From the IMG/VR virus record IMGVR_UViG_3300010296_000075, positions 1 to 25,259 of that record: DNA of 25,259 bases. One strand, given 5' to 3'. Below are positions 6,716-13,118 of the stretch, piece by piece (position 1 is the stretch's first letter; each line of letters begins with the position of its first letter). The position numbers and the translations under genes are program-made. The notes under the pieces are model-generated. The model did no database searches, was not told the origin of the DNA, and worked only from the letters and a program-made list of their open reading frames with translations. The DNA is from a virus.

Positions 6716-7582
6716 ATGAAGTTAATCGACTCACATCTTGTCCCAGAACCTTTCCGCTCTGCCATCTTTGATGACAAGTACGAGAAAGGGATTGACGTAG
6801 TTGCGTCAGCAACCACCATCATCAAGCCAGTCCGCGTCACAAAGCTCCGCAAGGAGTACTTTGCTGACATGCAGGAGAGCGCGGTACGCCGTGTGTCTGC
6901 CTTGCTGGGGACTGCGGTTCACAACATTCTTGAGGAGTATGGTGAGGGCCTTGGCTGGCATGTCGAGCGTCGCCTGTATGGGGTGAGCAAGTCGGGGCTT
7001 TCATATTCAGGGCAGCTTGACGCCCTAATCCCTAATGGAGACGAGACGTGGACAATCGGCGACTACAAAGTCGTACCCACGTTTAAACACAACCAACTGG
7101 ACGAGTACTACGACCAGCTTAACATCCAAGCCGCGCTGGCCCGACAGGCTGGCTACGATGTCACCGGCCTCAAGGTTGTTGCCATCTTTAAGGACTGGAT
7201 GGAGAGCCGCTCAAAGCTGTCCGAAAACTACCCGCCCACACCCATCGTAGAATACGACGTTCCGATGCGTGACCCGGACGAACTAGACGATTGGATTGAC
7301 AGCCGTCTGCGTCAGATTGTGGGTGACGACCTGCCTGAGTGCAGCCCAGACGAGCGCTGGATGCGTGACGACAAGTGGGCCGTCCATAAACCAAAAGCGA
7401 AACGTGCCACCAAGGTGTTCGACAACAAGGCCGAAGCCGAGTCGTTCCTTGAGGTGGCTCTCAAGGGCAAGGGTCATGTGGACCATCGTCCAGCCACGCC
7501 CATTCGCTGCACCAACAACTATTGTGGCGTCGCTGAGTGGTGCGCTCAGTGGCAGGAGGAGAAGCACCTATGGAATCTATAG
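6716..7582 (+). CDS. RecB/Cas4-like PD-(D/E)XK exonuclease
   Basis: This 288-aa protein begins the recombination operon. GTAVHNILEEY (GxxxHxxxE-type motif), YSGQLDALI with the metal-binding Asp, and TIGDYKVV with the D-x-K motif are the order expected in RecB-family nucleases. The C-terminus has three Cys (RCTNNYCGVAEWC), recalling the iron-sulphur cluster of Cas4/AddB-type members, though a fourth, N-terminal Cys is not evident. With the ERF annealase and SSB-like genes that follow, it likely resects double-strand ends for single-strand annealing recombination. ATG 6716 fits the domain start; an upstream in-frame start at 6680 would lie inside the promoter. A GTTTAAAC site is at 7081 (Phe-Lys). 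Confidence 0.85.
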   Translation: MKLIDSHLVPEPFRSAIFDDKYEKGIDVVASATTIIKPVRVTKLRKEYFADMQESAVRRVSALLGTAVHNILEEYGEGLGWHVERRLYGVSKSGLSYSGQLDALIPNGDETWTIGDYKVVPTFKHNQLDEYYDQLNIQAALARQAGYDVTGLKVVAIFKDWMESRSKLSENYPPTPIVEYDVPMRDPDELDDWIDSRLRQIVGDDLPECSPDERWMRDDKWAVHKPKAKRATKVFDNKAEAESFLEVALKGKGHVDHRPATPIRCTNNYCGVAEWCAQWQEEKHLWNL

Positions 7583-8271
7583 AGTTTGCGCCAGACTTTG
7601 ATTTGCCAGATGTCATTCAAACTGACTTCCAAATCATCGGTGATGCCAGTGCGCTGTTTACGGCGCTGGCCTCGGCACAGTCAAAGTTCAAGGCAATCCC
7701 CGAAACAAAGACGGTGACCGTCAGTACGCGGCAGGGCCGGTCCTACAGCTACCAATACGCTGACCTGTCCAGCATCATCGACATAGTGCGTCCTGCACTG
7801 AATAGGGAGAAGATTTACCTGTCTCAGACCGTAAGTAAGGGTCGGGTGCAGACCATACTTGCCGGACATGACGCAGTGCTGGTCTTCTCTACACAGTTCG
7901 CGAACAACGACATCAGTCCGCAGGAGCAGGGTTCAGTCCTCACATACTACAAGCGCTACAGTCTCTCTGCTGCGCTTGGCGTAGCCTCTGGCGGTGAGGA
8001 TGTTGATGCGGACGACACGGTTGATGGCGACAGCAAAATCGTACCCATCATGTCGAAGCCGCAGAAGTTCAAGAAGAAAGACTACGCTTGGTGGACCGGC
8101 TGGCAGAACAAAATCCTCGCCGACCTTGAGGGCGTAAAGTCCGACGAGGTCCAGAAATACGTCGTCGCAATCCAGACAGAGCTTTCCGAACTGAAAGAGT
8201 TCGACGCGATGCTCCACTCAGAAGTGGTGCAGCAAATCAATGCCGCCAAGAAGGAGACAGGCAATGGCTGA
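7570..8271 (+). CDS. erf: ERF-family single-strand annealing recombinase
   Basis: This 233-aa protein belongs to the ERF superfamily that anneals complementary single strands and helps circularise or recombine phage genomes. The diagnostic core is present: LFTALASAQSKFKAI, a tyrosine-rich turn (RSYSYQYADLSSIIDIVRPAL), and GSVLTYYKRYSLSAALGVASGGEDVDAD near residues 125-155. The ATG at 7570 overlaps the end of the exonuclease gene by 13 nt and has AGGAGG upstream. The C-terminal ~70 residues are Lys-rich and helical, likely for partner or DNA contact. It is followed by an SSB-like gene overlapping by 8 nt. Confidence 0.9.
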   Translation: MESIEFAPDFDLPDVIQTDFQIIGDASALFTALASAQSKFKAIPETKTVTVSTRQGRSYSYQYADLSSIIDIVRPALNREKIYLSQTVSKGRVQTILAGHDAVLVFSTQFANNDISPQEQGSVLTYYKRYSLSAALGVASGGEDVDADDTVDGDSKIVPIMSKPQKFKKKDYAWWTGWQNKILADLEGVKSDEVQKYVVAIQTELSELKEFDAMLHSEVVQQINAAKKETGNG

Positions 8272-8689
8272 ACAATATGACAACACGAACAGCGGTGCAT
8301 TGTTTGCTCCGCGCACCGAAAAGATTCTCAGGGCTGGCCCTGTGGACATCGACGGGACTGAATACCGAATGGTTATTGTTCAGTCCACCATCCCGGACAA
8401 GCAGACCGGTGGTGAGAAACAAATCTTCGAGACCTACCTCAAGGTCGGGAACATGTTCCAGACCGAGAAGAAGAGCGACAAGGACTCCGATTATGATGGG
8501 AAGTTGAACTTCCCGGTCGGGGACAAGAAGGTCTGGTTCCGCTCGAAGGTGTCCAATCAGGGCAACAAGTTCACTGCGGTTTCCATGGCCCCACTCAAGA
8601 TGAACGGTACAAGCGGTTCCTCCCCCGCTCTGTCTACAACAGCCGCTTCATCGGCGAGTGAGGTCATGGATGACGACATTCCGTTCTAG
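8264..8689 (+). CDS. Single-stranded DNA-binding-like protein with acidic SSB tail
   Basis: It has 141 aa, starts at ATG 8264 (AAGGAG upstream), and overlaps ERF by 8 nt. The body contains beta-rich segments (EYRMVIVQSTI, KQIFETYLKVGNMF, KVWFRSKVSNQGNKFTAVSM), then a Ser/Thr/Ala linker, then the terminus MDDDIPF. That tail is the hallmark by which bacterial SSB recruits partner proteins. The body is not clearly a canonical OB fold by eye, so ssDNA binding is inferred from the tail and the operon of exonuclease and annealase. It could instead be an SSB-mimicking adaptor. Confidence 0.75.
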   Translation: MAEQYDNTNSGALFAPRTEKILRAGPVDIDGTEYRMVIVQSTIPDKQTGGEKQIFETYLKVGNMFQTEKKSDKDSDYDGKLNFPVGDKKVWFRSKVSNQGNKFTAVSMAPLKMNGTSGSSPALSTTAASSASEVMDDDIPF

Positions 8690-9005
8690 GAGTGTCTCGC
8701 CTAAGACGAGGCTTGTGAGGTCGGCGGCTTTTCTAGGGTTTGTTCGCCAGCTTCCCTGCCTCGTCTGCGGCACCTCTCCGCCAGTCCACGCCCATCACAT
8801 CACCTACGCAGAGCCGTCGGGAATGGGCAGGAAAGTCGGAGACAACTGGACGGTTCCACTTTGTGGTGGGTGCCATCACCGTCTGCACAATGACCCGCTT
8901 GGAGAGAAGCTGTTCTGGGCGGACAACGGAATAGACCCAATGGATGAAGCCATGAAGAACTTTGGAAGGTGGGAACAGGGGATGGTTAACAGGCCTTCGG
9001 ACTAG
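8670..9005 (+). CDS. HNH endonuclease (DUF968/Ref-like)
   Basis: ATG 8670 gives 111 aa; a GTG at 8658 is possible and either start overlaps the SSB-like gene. The domain reads PCLVCG, VHAHHITYAEPSGMGRK, then VPLCGGCHHRLH, giving two Cys pairs for structural zinc and the HNH active-site histidines. The GMGxKxxDxW-PLCxxCHH layout recalls DUF968 proteins and the C-terminal domain of phage P1 Ref, a RecA-dependent nuclease, though that link is from memory. As the last gene of the recombination cluster, it may nick DNA during recombination. Confidence 0.8.
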   Translation: MTTFRSRSVSPKTRLVRSAAFLGFVRQLPCLVCGTSPPVHAHHITYAEPSGMGRKVGDNWTVPLCGGCHHRLHNDPLGEKLFWADNGIDPMDEAMKNFGRWEQGMVNRPSD

Positions 9006-9292
9006 GTCTGGCGAAAGATTGGAGTGGTCCCCTGTTCCTCGGCGTCGAGCCTAGCTCCGCCACCTCAGTTGCCACTTCCGTCATTAGTTCGTCGCTCCGT
9101 GTACGCGGGATGCTACTCCGAGCGGTTTAATTTGGGAGGGGCGTAGTGTGTGTAATGCGCTCCTCCCTCTTCTAATTCCTGTGTGAGTAGGCCTGAAGAA
9201 GGACGAAGGCACGGGATAGCGGGGCGGCGGTTGTTGCACTTTTTACTTAGTGATGCACTCCTCCGTCCCGCGCTTGTTTAAACGAGGTTGGT
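9006..9292. other. 287-bp non-coding gap before the int/xis genes
   Basis: No credible reading frame was found on either strand. It holds a GC-rich hairpin at 9134-9167, two TGCACT direct repeats spaced 20 bp apart around 9236-9261, and a GTTTAAAC site at 9276 just before the GAGG ribosome site of the next gene. A small RNA or a regulated leader is possible, but no clear promoter was seen. Confidence 0.5.
9134..9175 (+). terminator. Candidate terminator or structured RNA hairpin
   Basis: GGGAGGGGCG (9134-9143) pairs with CGCTCCTCCC (9158-9167) over 10 bp including one G-U, with a 14-nt loop. A pyrimidine-rich but broken tail (TCTTCTAATT) follows, so termination may be weak. It is placed suitably to end the recombination operon after the HNH gene. 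Confidence 0.42.
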
Positions 9293-9742
9293 ATGAAGCC
9301 GGTTCCACATCACGCCTTTACAAACGTCTCTGGGTTTGAGGCTAAGAAGCACAACATGCGCCAGACCAATGATGGTATGTGGCAGCTTACGTTGACGGTC
9401 GCAGAGTTTGGAGCAGCGGACTGGCTCATTCACGCGCAGCCGGGGACACCACTGGCCATAGGGCTGAAGGCGCTGGACTACGACAACCCGGAACTTGTGC
9501 AGTCCGCAGATGACCCCCTCAAGAAATACGTCGCCCGTGCCGGGATGCTCTGTAAGGACGAGAGCTTCCAGTCATTCTTGGGCGCTCATAATGTAGAGCA
9601 AGCCGCCATGGCTATGAAGGCGGAACTCCAAATCGAAAGTCGAGCGGAATTGTCTGACCCTTACAAGAAGGAGGCACGGCAGAGGCTCGACAATCTTGTT
9701 GACCGCTTCAAAGAATGGAAAAAGTCTTATGACAAATCTTGA
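9293..9742 (+). CDS. 149-aa hypothetical protein upstream of xis/int
   Basis: It starts at ATG 9293 with GAGG five nt upstream. The family is not recognised. The N-terminal half is beta-rich (MWQLTLTVAEF, WLIHAQPGTPLAIGLKALD); the C-terminal half is charged helix ending LDNLVDRFKEWKKSYDK. It has no membrane segment and no catalytic motif that I can name. The end overlaps the Xis-like start by 14 nt, tying it to the integration module. A role in integration control or in the lysis-lysogeny decision is possible but unproven. Confidence 0.75.
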   Translation: MKPVPHHAFTNVSGFEAKKHNMRQTNDGMWQLTLTVAEFGAADWLIHAQPGTPLAIGLKALDYDNPELVQSADDPLKKYVARAGMLCKDESFQSFLGAHNVEQAAMAMKAELQIESRAELSDPYKKEARQRLDNLVDRFKEWKKSYDKS

Positions 9743-10043
9743 GACAGATGTCGCATACTTCACCCCAAAGGAACTTTCTGTGAGATGGCGCATCCATGAA
9801 AAGACGATACATAACATGGCGAAGGATGGCCGGTTAGACAGTCTGACGATTGCCAACCGGCTCCGCATCCCTAAATATGCGGTCCTCGAAATGGAACTAG
9901 GAGTGAATTCATGGAACCAAACTTTATTAAAAGAAAAACAATCTGGCACCTCAGGTACAAAGGGCCGGAAGGTAAGCCGACAACCATCAGCACTGGCTGC
10001 ACAGAAAAGGCTCAAGCGAAAGTCTGGGCCAAAGAGTTCTTAG
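9729..10043 (+). CDS. xis: Excisionase-like MerR-type HTH protein
   Basis: ATG 9729 gives 104 aa. Residues ~8-55 (YFTPKELSVRWRIHEKTIHNM, then GRLDSLTIANRLRIPKYAVLE) form the winged HTH_17/excisionase fold that bends att DNA and directs the integrase toward excision. The remaining ~45 residues are strongly basic and overlap the integrase gene by 133 nt in another frame, which is long for such a pair; typical Xis proteins end soon after the HTH. The tail could be a real DNA-binding extension or an artefact of the open frame. Confidence 0.7.
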   Translation: MTNLETDVAYFTPKELSVRWRIHEKTIHNMAKDGRLDSLTIANRLRIPKYAVLEMELGVNSWNQTLLKEKQSGTSGTKGRKVSRQPSALAAQKRLKRKSGPKSS

Positions 10044-10933
10044 GGGAGCTAGATTCCCCAAAGAACATCGTACTGGTTTCTGACGTGCTGGATGCGTGGG
10101 AGATAAAGAAGCGGGAGGAAGGTGGTGACATCACTAAAATCGCCAGCCAAACCAGAAAGCTCCGCGCAGAGTTTGGTCACCTTGACCCATACAACATGTC
10201 AGAAGCAGTTGATGCATTCATCAGGAAACGTCGTCAGGAAGTGAGCGAGGCCTCTGTGTCGCGTGAGATTACAGACCTCCGCTCCGCACTTAGCTGGGCG
10301 CAAAACCCTGCCTCAGGACAGTTATTGAAAACGCCGCCAGAGAAAATCTGGTTCACGCCTACGGTGAAGAAGAGAACCGTGACTGCCTCAGAGGACAACC
10401 TGATTGAACTGAACAGGGTGACCCAACAAGAAGAGGACTGGTTTCGCTTGGCTTTTCTTTTGGCCATCTCAACAGGCCAGCGTAAAAGCGCGATACTGGA
10501 CCTAAGGGTTGAGCGCGTGGACTGGGCGGCGAACCATCTGAACTTTCACAACCCCGACCTCCGGGGTAAGCGGAAAGGCAGAGCAACTGTACTCATACCA
10601 GATGCGATTATTCCTGTGTTGAAGGATGCCTGTGACCGCTCGGTGTCAGGGTATGTGGTGGAGAAGAGTGGCCGAAAGGTTACAGCGCCCGTGCTTCATC
10701 ATAAGTGGACGCTGGTCCGAGCGAGGGCGGGACTTGATAATCTGTGGTGGCATGACCTGAGAAGGACGTGGGCAACCATGGCTGCAAAGCACCGTGTGGA
10801 CATGGTCCAGATTTCAAAACAGCTTGGCCACGCCAGTGTCGTCATCACAGAACAACACTACGCACACTTCCATCCAGACTATATGGGCAAGGCACAGGAA
10901 CACTCGAATCGGATGTTGCAAAACTTCCTGTAA
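9911..10933 (+). CDS. int: Tyrosine recombinase integrase
   Basis: This 340-aa integrase inserts and excises the phage at att. Catalytic residues are visible: Arg191 in AISTGQRKSAILDL, a hairpin Lys in GKRKGRATV, His281/Arg284 in WWHDLRRTWAT, His307 in LGHASVVITEQHY and the nucleophile Tyr317. The N-terminus (IWHLRYKGPEGKPTTISTG) fits an arm-binding domain and residues ~75-160 a SAM-like core-binding domain. ATG 9911 has AGGAG 8 nt upstream. The gene is followed directly by the palindromic 10965-11067 region, where attP would be expected. Confidence 0.95.
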   Translation: MEPNFIKRKTIWHLRYKGPEGKPTTISTGCTEKAQAKVWAKEFLGELDSPKNIVLVSDVLDAWEIKKREEGGDITKIASQTRKLRAEFGHLDPYNMSEAVDAFIRKRRQEVSEASVSREITDLRSALSWAQNPASGQLLKTPPEKIWFTPTVKKRTVTASEDNLIELNRVTQQEEDWFRLAFLLAISTGQRKSAILDLRVERVDWAANHLNFHNPDLRGKRKGRATVLIPDAIIPVLKDACDRSVSGYVVEKSGRKVTAPVLHHKWTLVRARAGLDNLWWHDLRRTWATMAAKHRVDMVQISKQLGHASVVITEQHYAHFHPDYMGKAQEHSNRMLQNFL

Positions 10934-10964
10934 TTCTCGTGCTTCTCTTGCTTCGTAGCAAATC

Positions 10965-11067
10965 GGTAGCAAGGGGGGTATAAGTTATTGATTTATATAT
11001 AGGTATGTGGTCGGAGTGGGACGACAGCAAGCCATATAAATCAGAGGCTTAACACCCCTTTGCTACC
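10965..11067. repeat. 103-bp in-register interrupted palindrome; candidate attP and/or convergent terminator
   Basis: Four arm pairs share one centre at 11016: GGTAGCAA (10965-10972) with TTGCTACC (11060-11067), GGGG (10974-10977) with CCCC, TAAG (10981-10984) with CTTA (11048-11051), and GATTTATAT (10990-10998) with ATATAAATC (11034-11042). As RNA it would form a long, nearly 35-bp stem with a 35-nt apical loop. ATTTTTAG follows on the plus strand, so it may terminate the int transcript. An extra GTAGCAA at 10955-10961 gives a direct repeat, possibly an integrase arm site. No tRNA 3' end was recognised here. Confidence 0.7.
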
Positions 11068-11071
11068 ATTT

Positions 11072-11515
11072 TTAGCTAATTTGCGCCAGCCGATTACTGA
11101 GCCGCATAGCCCTGTTCGGGGTTTGCTTCGCCCATCTGGAATCCAAAATTTCTTTTGAGCATTCGAGCCACTTGCCTTCGTTGGCCAGTTTGATGCTGCG
11201 TTTAAACCTGCTTAAACGCGGCCTTCCGAGTTGAAAGCACATGTTTGCGAATACTCTTTGCGCTTGTTCCGGCATAAACGAGAAGTCATCAAAGATTAGC
11301 TGGCAGTCGTCAATCGTCACAGCAATGTCGGTGTCAAACATCTCGTCAACACGCTCGTCGGTGATGCTGTCACCCACCTCCATCGGCCACTCTGGGTCAT
11401 CCGCTGTAATCAGATGACCGATGCCAACCGTCCGCTTTGATTCACTACAAAGGTACACCTCGTTACGGCGTCCCTCGTCGGCGGCAATCTCTTCACGCAG
11501 CTTGTCGATGTCCAT
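11072..11515 (-). CDS. GH24 (T4-type) lysozyme, endolysin
   Basis: This 147-aa muramidase should cut the peptidoglycan glycan strands for lysis. The catalytic region DEGRRNEVYLC...RTVGIGHL aligns with the T4 lysozyme triad: Glu is kept, the position of Asp20 is Cys, and Thr26 is kept. The E-8-(D/C)-5-T form is known in phage GH24 enzymes. The C-terminal lobe (QAQRVFANMCFQLGRPRLSRFK; NRAMRLSNRL) fits the family. The frame opens to 11665, but ATG 11515 has GGAG 8 nt upstream and overlaps the methyltransferase stop by 23 nt. No signal peptide is seen, so export should need the holin. GTTTAAAC occurs at 11200, with a near-copy (GCTTAAACG) 11 bp on. Confidence 0.92.
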   Translation of the reverse strand: MDIDKLREEIAADEGRRNEVYLCSESKRTVGIGHLITADDPEWPMEVGDSITDERVDEMFDTDIAVTIDDCQLIFDDFSFMPEQAQRVFANMCFQLGRPRLSRFKRSIKLANEGKWLECSKEILDSRWAKQTPNRAMRLSNRLAQIS

Positions 11516-12008
11516 CTGGCTTGCTCCATATTTCATAGCTTGTTGTTTCGTTGTCAGGGCTGTCCCAGATTGAGACGGCCAACGCTCGGTCAGGCTTCCC
11601 GCCCTTGCCGAGGTAATCTTCACGCCAGTCCATATTGATGAAGCGGGACGGCCTGTGTCTGGCAAACTGTTCCCTGCCCTTCTTGCAAGCCCACAGGCGC
11701 TCTGGACACACCAAGGCCATGCGCTGCACCCCGATGTCGAAGGCGTGGTCTATGAACTGTCTGATGGGCCTGAAGGGGGGATTGGTAATTAGGTTGGGGG
11801 TCAGGGCTTGCTTGTAATCGAAGAAGTCCTTGCCGGTCTGGATGTCACCGTGAAGCACAACATGGCCACGCTCCTTCATCATGTGAACCACGCGCATGTC
11901 ACCAGCGCACGGCTCCCACATCGCACACTCACCCCAGCCTAGATTGTCCAGCAGCGCTGTAACAATAGACACTGGTGTCGGGTAGAAATCGTGTTCATTC
12001 CTCGACAC
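11493..12008 (-). CDS. Orphan adenine-specific DNA methyltransferase
   Basis: This 171-aa protein has the short phage N6-adenine methyltransferase layout: DFYPTP near the N-terminus, WEPCAGDMRVV as the SAM-binding motif I (around residue 32), and ITNPPF as the catalytic NPPF motif (around residue 75), then PERLW. There is no target-recognition domain of normal size and no restriction partner nearby, so it is an orphan enzyme, probably protecting or marking phage DNA. The start is GTG 12008, overlapping the upstream small gene by 14 nt; its ribosome site is weak. It sits between lysis genes, an unusual but known phage arrangement. Confidence 0.87.
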   Translation of the reverse strand: MSRNEHDFYPTPVSIVTALLDNLGWGECAMWEPCAGDMRVVHMMKERGHVVLHGDIQTGKDFFDYKQALTPNLITNPPFRPIRQFIDHAFDIGVQRMALVCPERLWACKKGREQFARHRPSRFINMDWREDYLGKGGKPDRALAVSIWDSPDNETTSYEIWSKPDGHRQAA

Positions 12009-12177
12009 GGATACAGAGAAGTTCCTTGTTGTGGTTTTCTTCTTGAGCCATGTCGAACTCAGCGACAGTTGACTGGAAGTAACACTGGGCCATGGTGTCT
12101 ACATGCATGAGGGGCGTTACCTCAAACTCGAAGGGAGTGACTGCGGTCACCAATATGAGAACCCATGTTGGGGTCAT
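11995..12177 (-). CDS. Small exported or membrane-anchored protein of the lysis block
   Basis: This encodes 60 aa. The N-terminal ~14 residues (MTPTWVLILVTAV) are hydrophobic, like an uncleaved signal or a short anchor, followed by a charged domain with two Cys (MAQCYF and LLCIRV). Its ATG overlaps the TGA of the holin-like gene as ATGA, so expression is likely coupled. The Cys pair suggests a disulphide in the periplasm. A spanin-like or small envelope role fits the location, but no family is recognised with confidence. Confidence 0.62.
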   Translation of the reverse strand: MTPTWVLILVTAVTPFEFEVTPLMHVDTMAQCYFQSTVAEFDMAQEENHNKELLCIRVEE

Positions 12178-12383
12178 TTTTCATGCCCCAGCCAGACAGC
12201 AAAAGCACCAGTCATCGCACCCGTCACGGTGGCAGTGAGTCCGGCGGCCTGTGTGGTCATTGCATCTGGGGGCAGAGCTTGGAACCACCACAGCGTTTCC
12301 ATATACATCCACGTCATCACCGCCATCATCAGACGGGGCAAAATCTTCCACTTCAGGAACCGTTCCATTGTGAGTTCGGCCAT
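12174..12383 (-). CDS. Holin-like two-TM membrane protein
   Basis: This 69-aa protein has two hydrophobic segments, about residues 13-36 (ILPRLMMAVMTWMYMETLWWF) and 43-65 (AAGLTATVTGAMTGAFAVWL), with charged ends (N-terminal MERFLKWK, C-terminal GHEK). ATG 12383 has GGAAG upstream. Similar small Trp/Met-rich proteins ending in FAVWLG-type motifs occur in the lysis regions of marine podoviruses (recollection). With the 126-aa holin next to it, it may be a second holin, an antiholin or a pinholin. Confidence 0.73.
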   Translation of the reverse strand: MAELTMERFLKWKILPRLMMAVMTWMYMETLWWFQALPPDAMTTQAAGLTATVTGAMTGAFAVWLGHEK

Positions 12384-12431
12384 AGTTCTTCCTTGCCTGT
12401 TCAGGAGTGGTGTGGTCGTGCATGTCCCACA

Positions 12432-12812
12432 TTATTTTTTCTTGAATTTGTCCAGTGACCTGATGCCGAGCGCCGCAGAGCATGTAAGGAAAAGCAAATA
12501 GGTGTACCACTCCGGCAACTCAGCCAGTCTGTCGAAGCCGTTCTTCACCACATCTTCCATGCCGGGGATGAAGCACAGGATTACAGGTACTAGAATAACC
12601 AGAGTGACCACCTCGTCCTTGATGGACGACTTGGTACTTTCGGCCATGATGAGTTCCCACTTGCTGTCATGCATAGCGGCACTCTTCATAACCTCTGCCT
12701 TGGCCTCTGCCTCTGTCTGAGCAAGGTTTGCTTTGGCTTTGGTTTTAGAAACCTGTCCCTCAAGGAAGGTCCCCGCCAGCGACGCCAGCGGACCAATCAA
12801 TGCTTGGAACAA
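12432..12812 (-). CDS. Phage holin, GTA 3TM-type
   Basis: This 126-aa protein has a hydrophobic N-terminus (residues 1-16), an Ala/Glu/Lys helix typical of the GTA_holin_3TM group (KTKAKANLAQTEAEAKAEVM), then KWELIMAESTKSSIKDE. Two membrane spans follow at about 68-85 (VVTLVILVPVILCFIPG) and 102-118 (YTYLLFLTCSAALGI), with a basic KFKKK tail. It should form the inner-membrane lesion that lets the lysozyme reach the wall. It starts at TTG 12812 with GGGAG six nt upstream, just after the stop of the upstream gene. Confidence 0.85.
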   Translation of the reverse strand: MFQALIGPLASLAGTFLEGQVSKTKAKANLAQTEAEAKAEVMKSAAMHDSKWELIMAESTKSSIKDEVVTLVILVPVILCFIPGMEDVVKNGFDRLAELPEWYTYLLFLTCSAALGIRSLDKFKKK

Positions 12813-12813
12813 A

Positions 12814-13011
12814 TCAGACTCCCTTGTGCTGTTGGCAGCGCCAGCCTTGAACCTTCATCCATGGAACCTGAACACTGACCTGAGAGACCATCTGGCCTAT
12901 TCTTATTTCGCACTGCTCTTTTGTTTTGTACGGGCCACGGGTGTCATCCGCTTGGATGCACTGAGGCTCCCCTGTAAGTAACCCGCACAGCAGTAAGCTG
13001 GCGTAAAACAT
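12814..13011 (-). CDS. Small secreted Cys-containing phage protein
   Basis: This encodes 65 aa. A short hydrophobic leader (MFYASLLLCGLLTG) precedes a domain with three Cys: CIQADDTRGPYKTKEQC and GWRCQ. The DTRGPYxTxEQC pattern recurs in small exported proteins of marine phages (recollection); function is unknown. ATG 13011 is preceded in frame by a TGA, fixing the start, but its ribosome site is weak. An AAAGGAG further upstream is followed by tandem 13-bp repeats. It heads the lysis block and almost abuts the holin start. Confidence 0.65.
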   Translation of the reverse strand: MFYASLLLCGLLTGEPQCIQADDTRGPYKTKEQCEIRIGQMVSQVSVQVPWMKVQGWRCQQHKGV

Positions 13012-13025
13012 AACGGCGAATCGGA

Positions 13026-13051
13026 CGTGCGCTCATGCCGTGCGCTCATGC
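13026..13051. repeat. Two tandem copies of a 13-bp repeat upstream of the lysis block
   Basis: CGTGCGCTCATGC occurs twice head to tail (13026-13038 and 13039-13051). Read on the minus strand it follows AAAGGAG and creates two ATG codons in different frames before the true start at 13011. It may be an operator, a translational control element or a recent slippage duplication. Confidence 0.7.
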
Positions 13052-13118
13052 GCTGTCCGCTCCTTTCACCGTTAATTCTACGATTTTGCTGATTCTGGTG
13101 ACTGTTTTTGTAAGAAAG

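Noticed and set aside
6700-7012. Repeat of TCATATTCAGGG near 6700 and 7000
   Set aside because: Several 12-bp repeats are expected by chance in 25 kb; the second copy is explained by codons of the exonuclease gene.
9230-9262. Promoter (TTGTTG or TTGCAC as -35) before the gene at 9293
   Set aside because: No acceptable -10 hexamer lies at 16-18 bp from either.
11200-11216. CtrA-like TTAA pair around the GTTTAAAC site
   Set aside because: The two TTAA are 6 bp apart rather than the 7 bp of the CtrA box, and other GTTTAAAC copies have no second TTAA.
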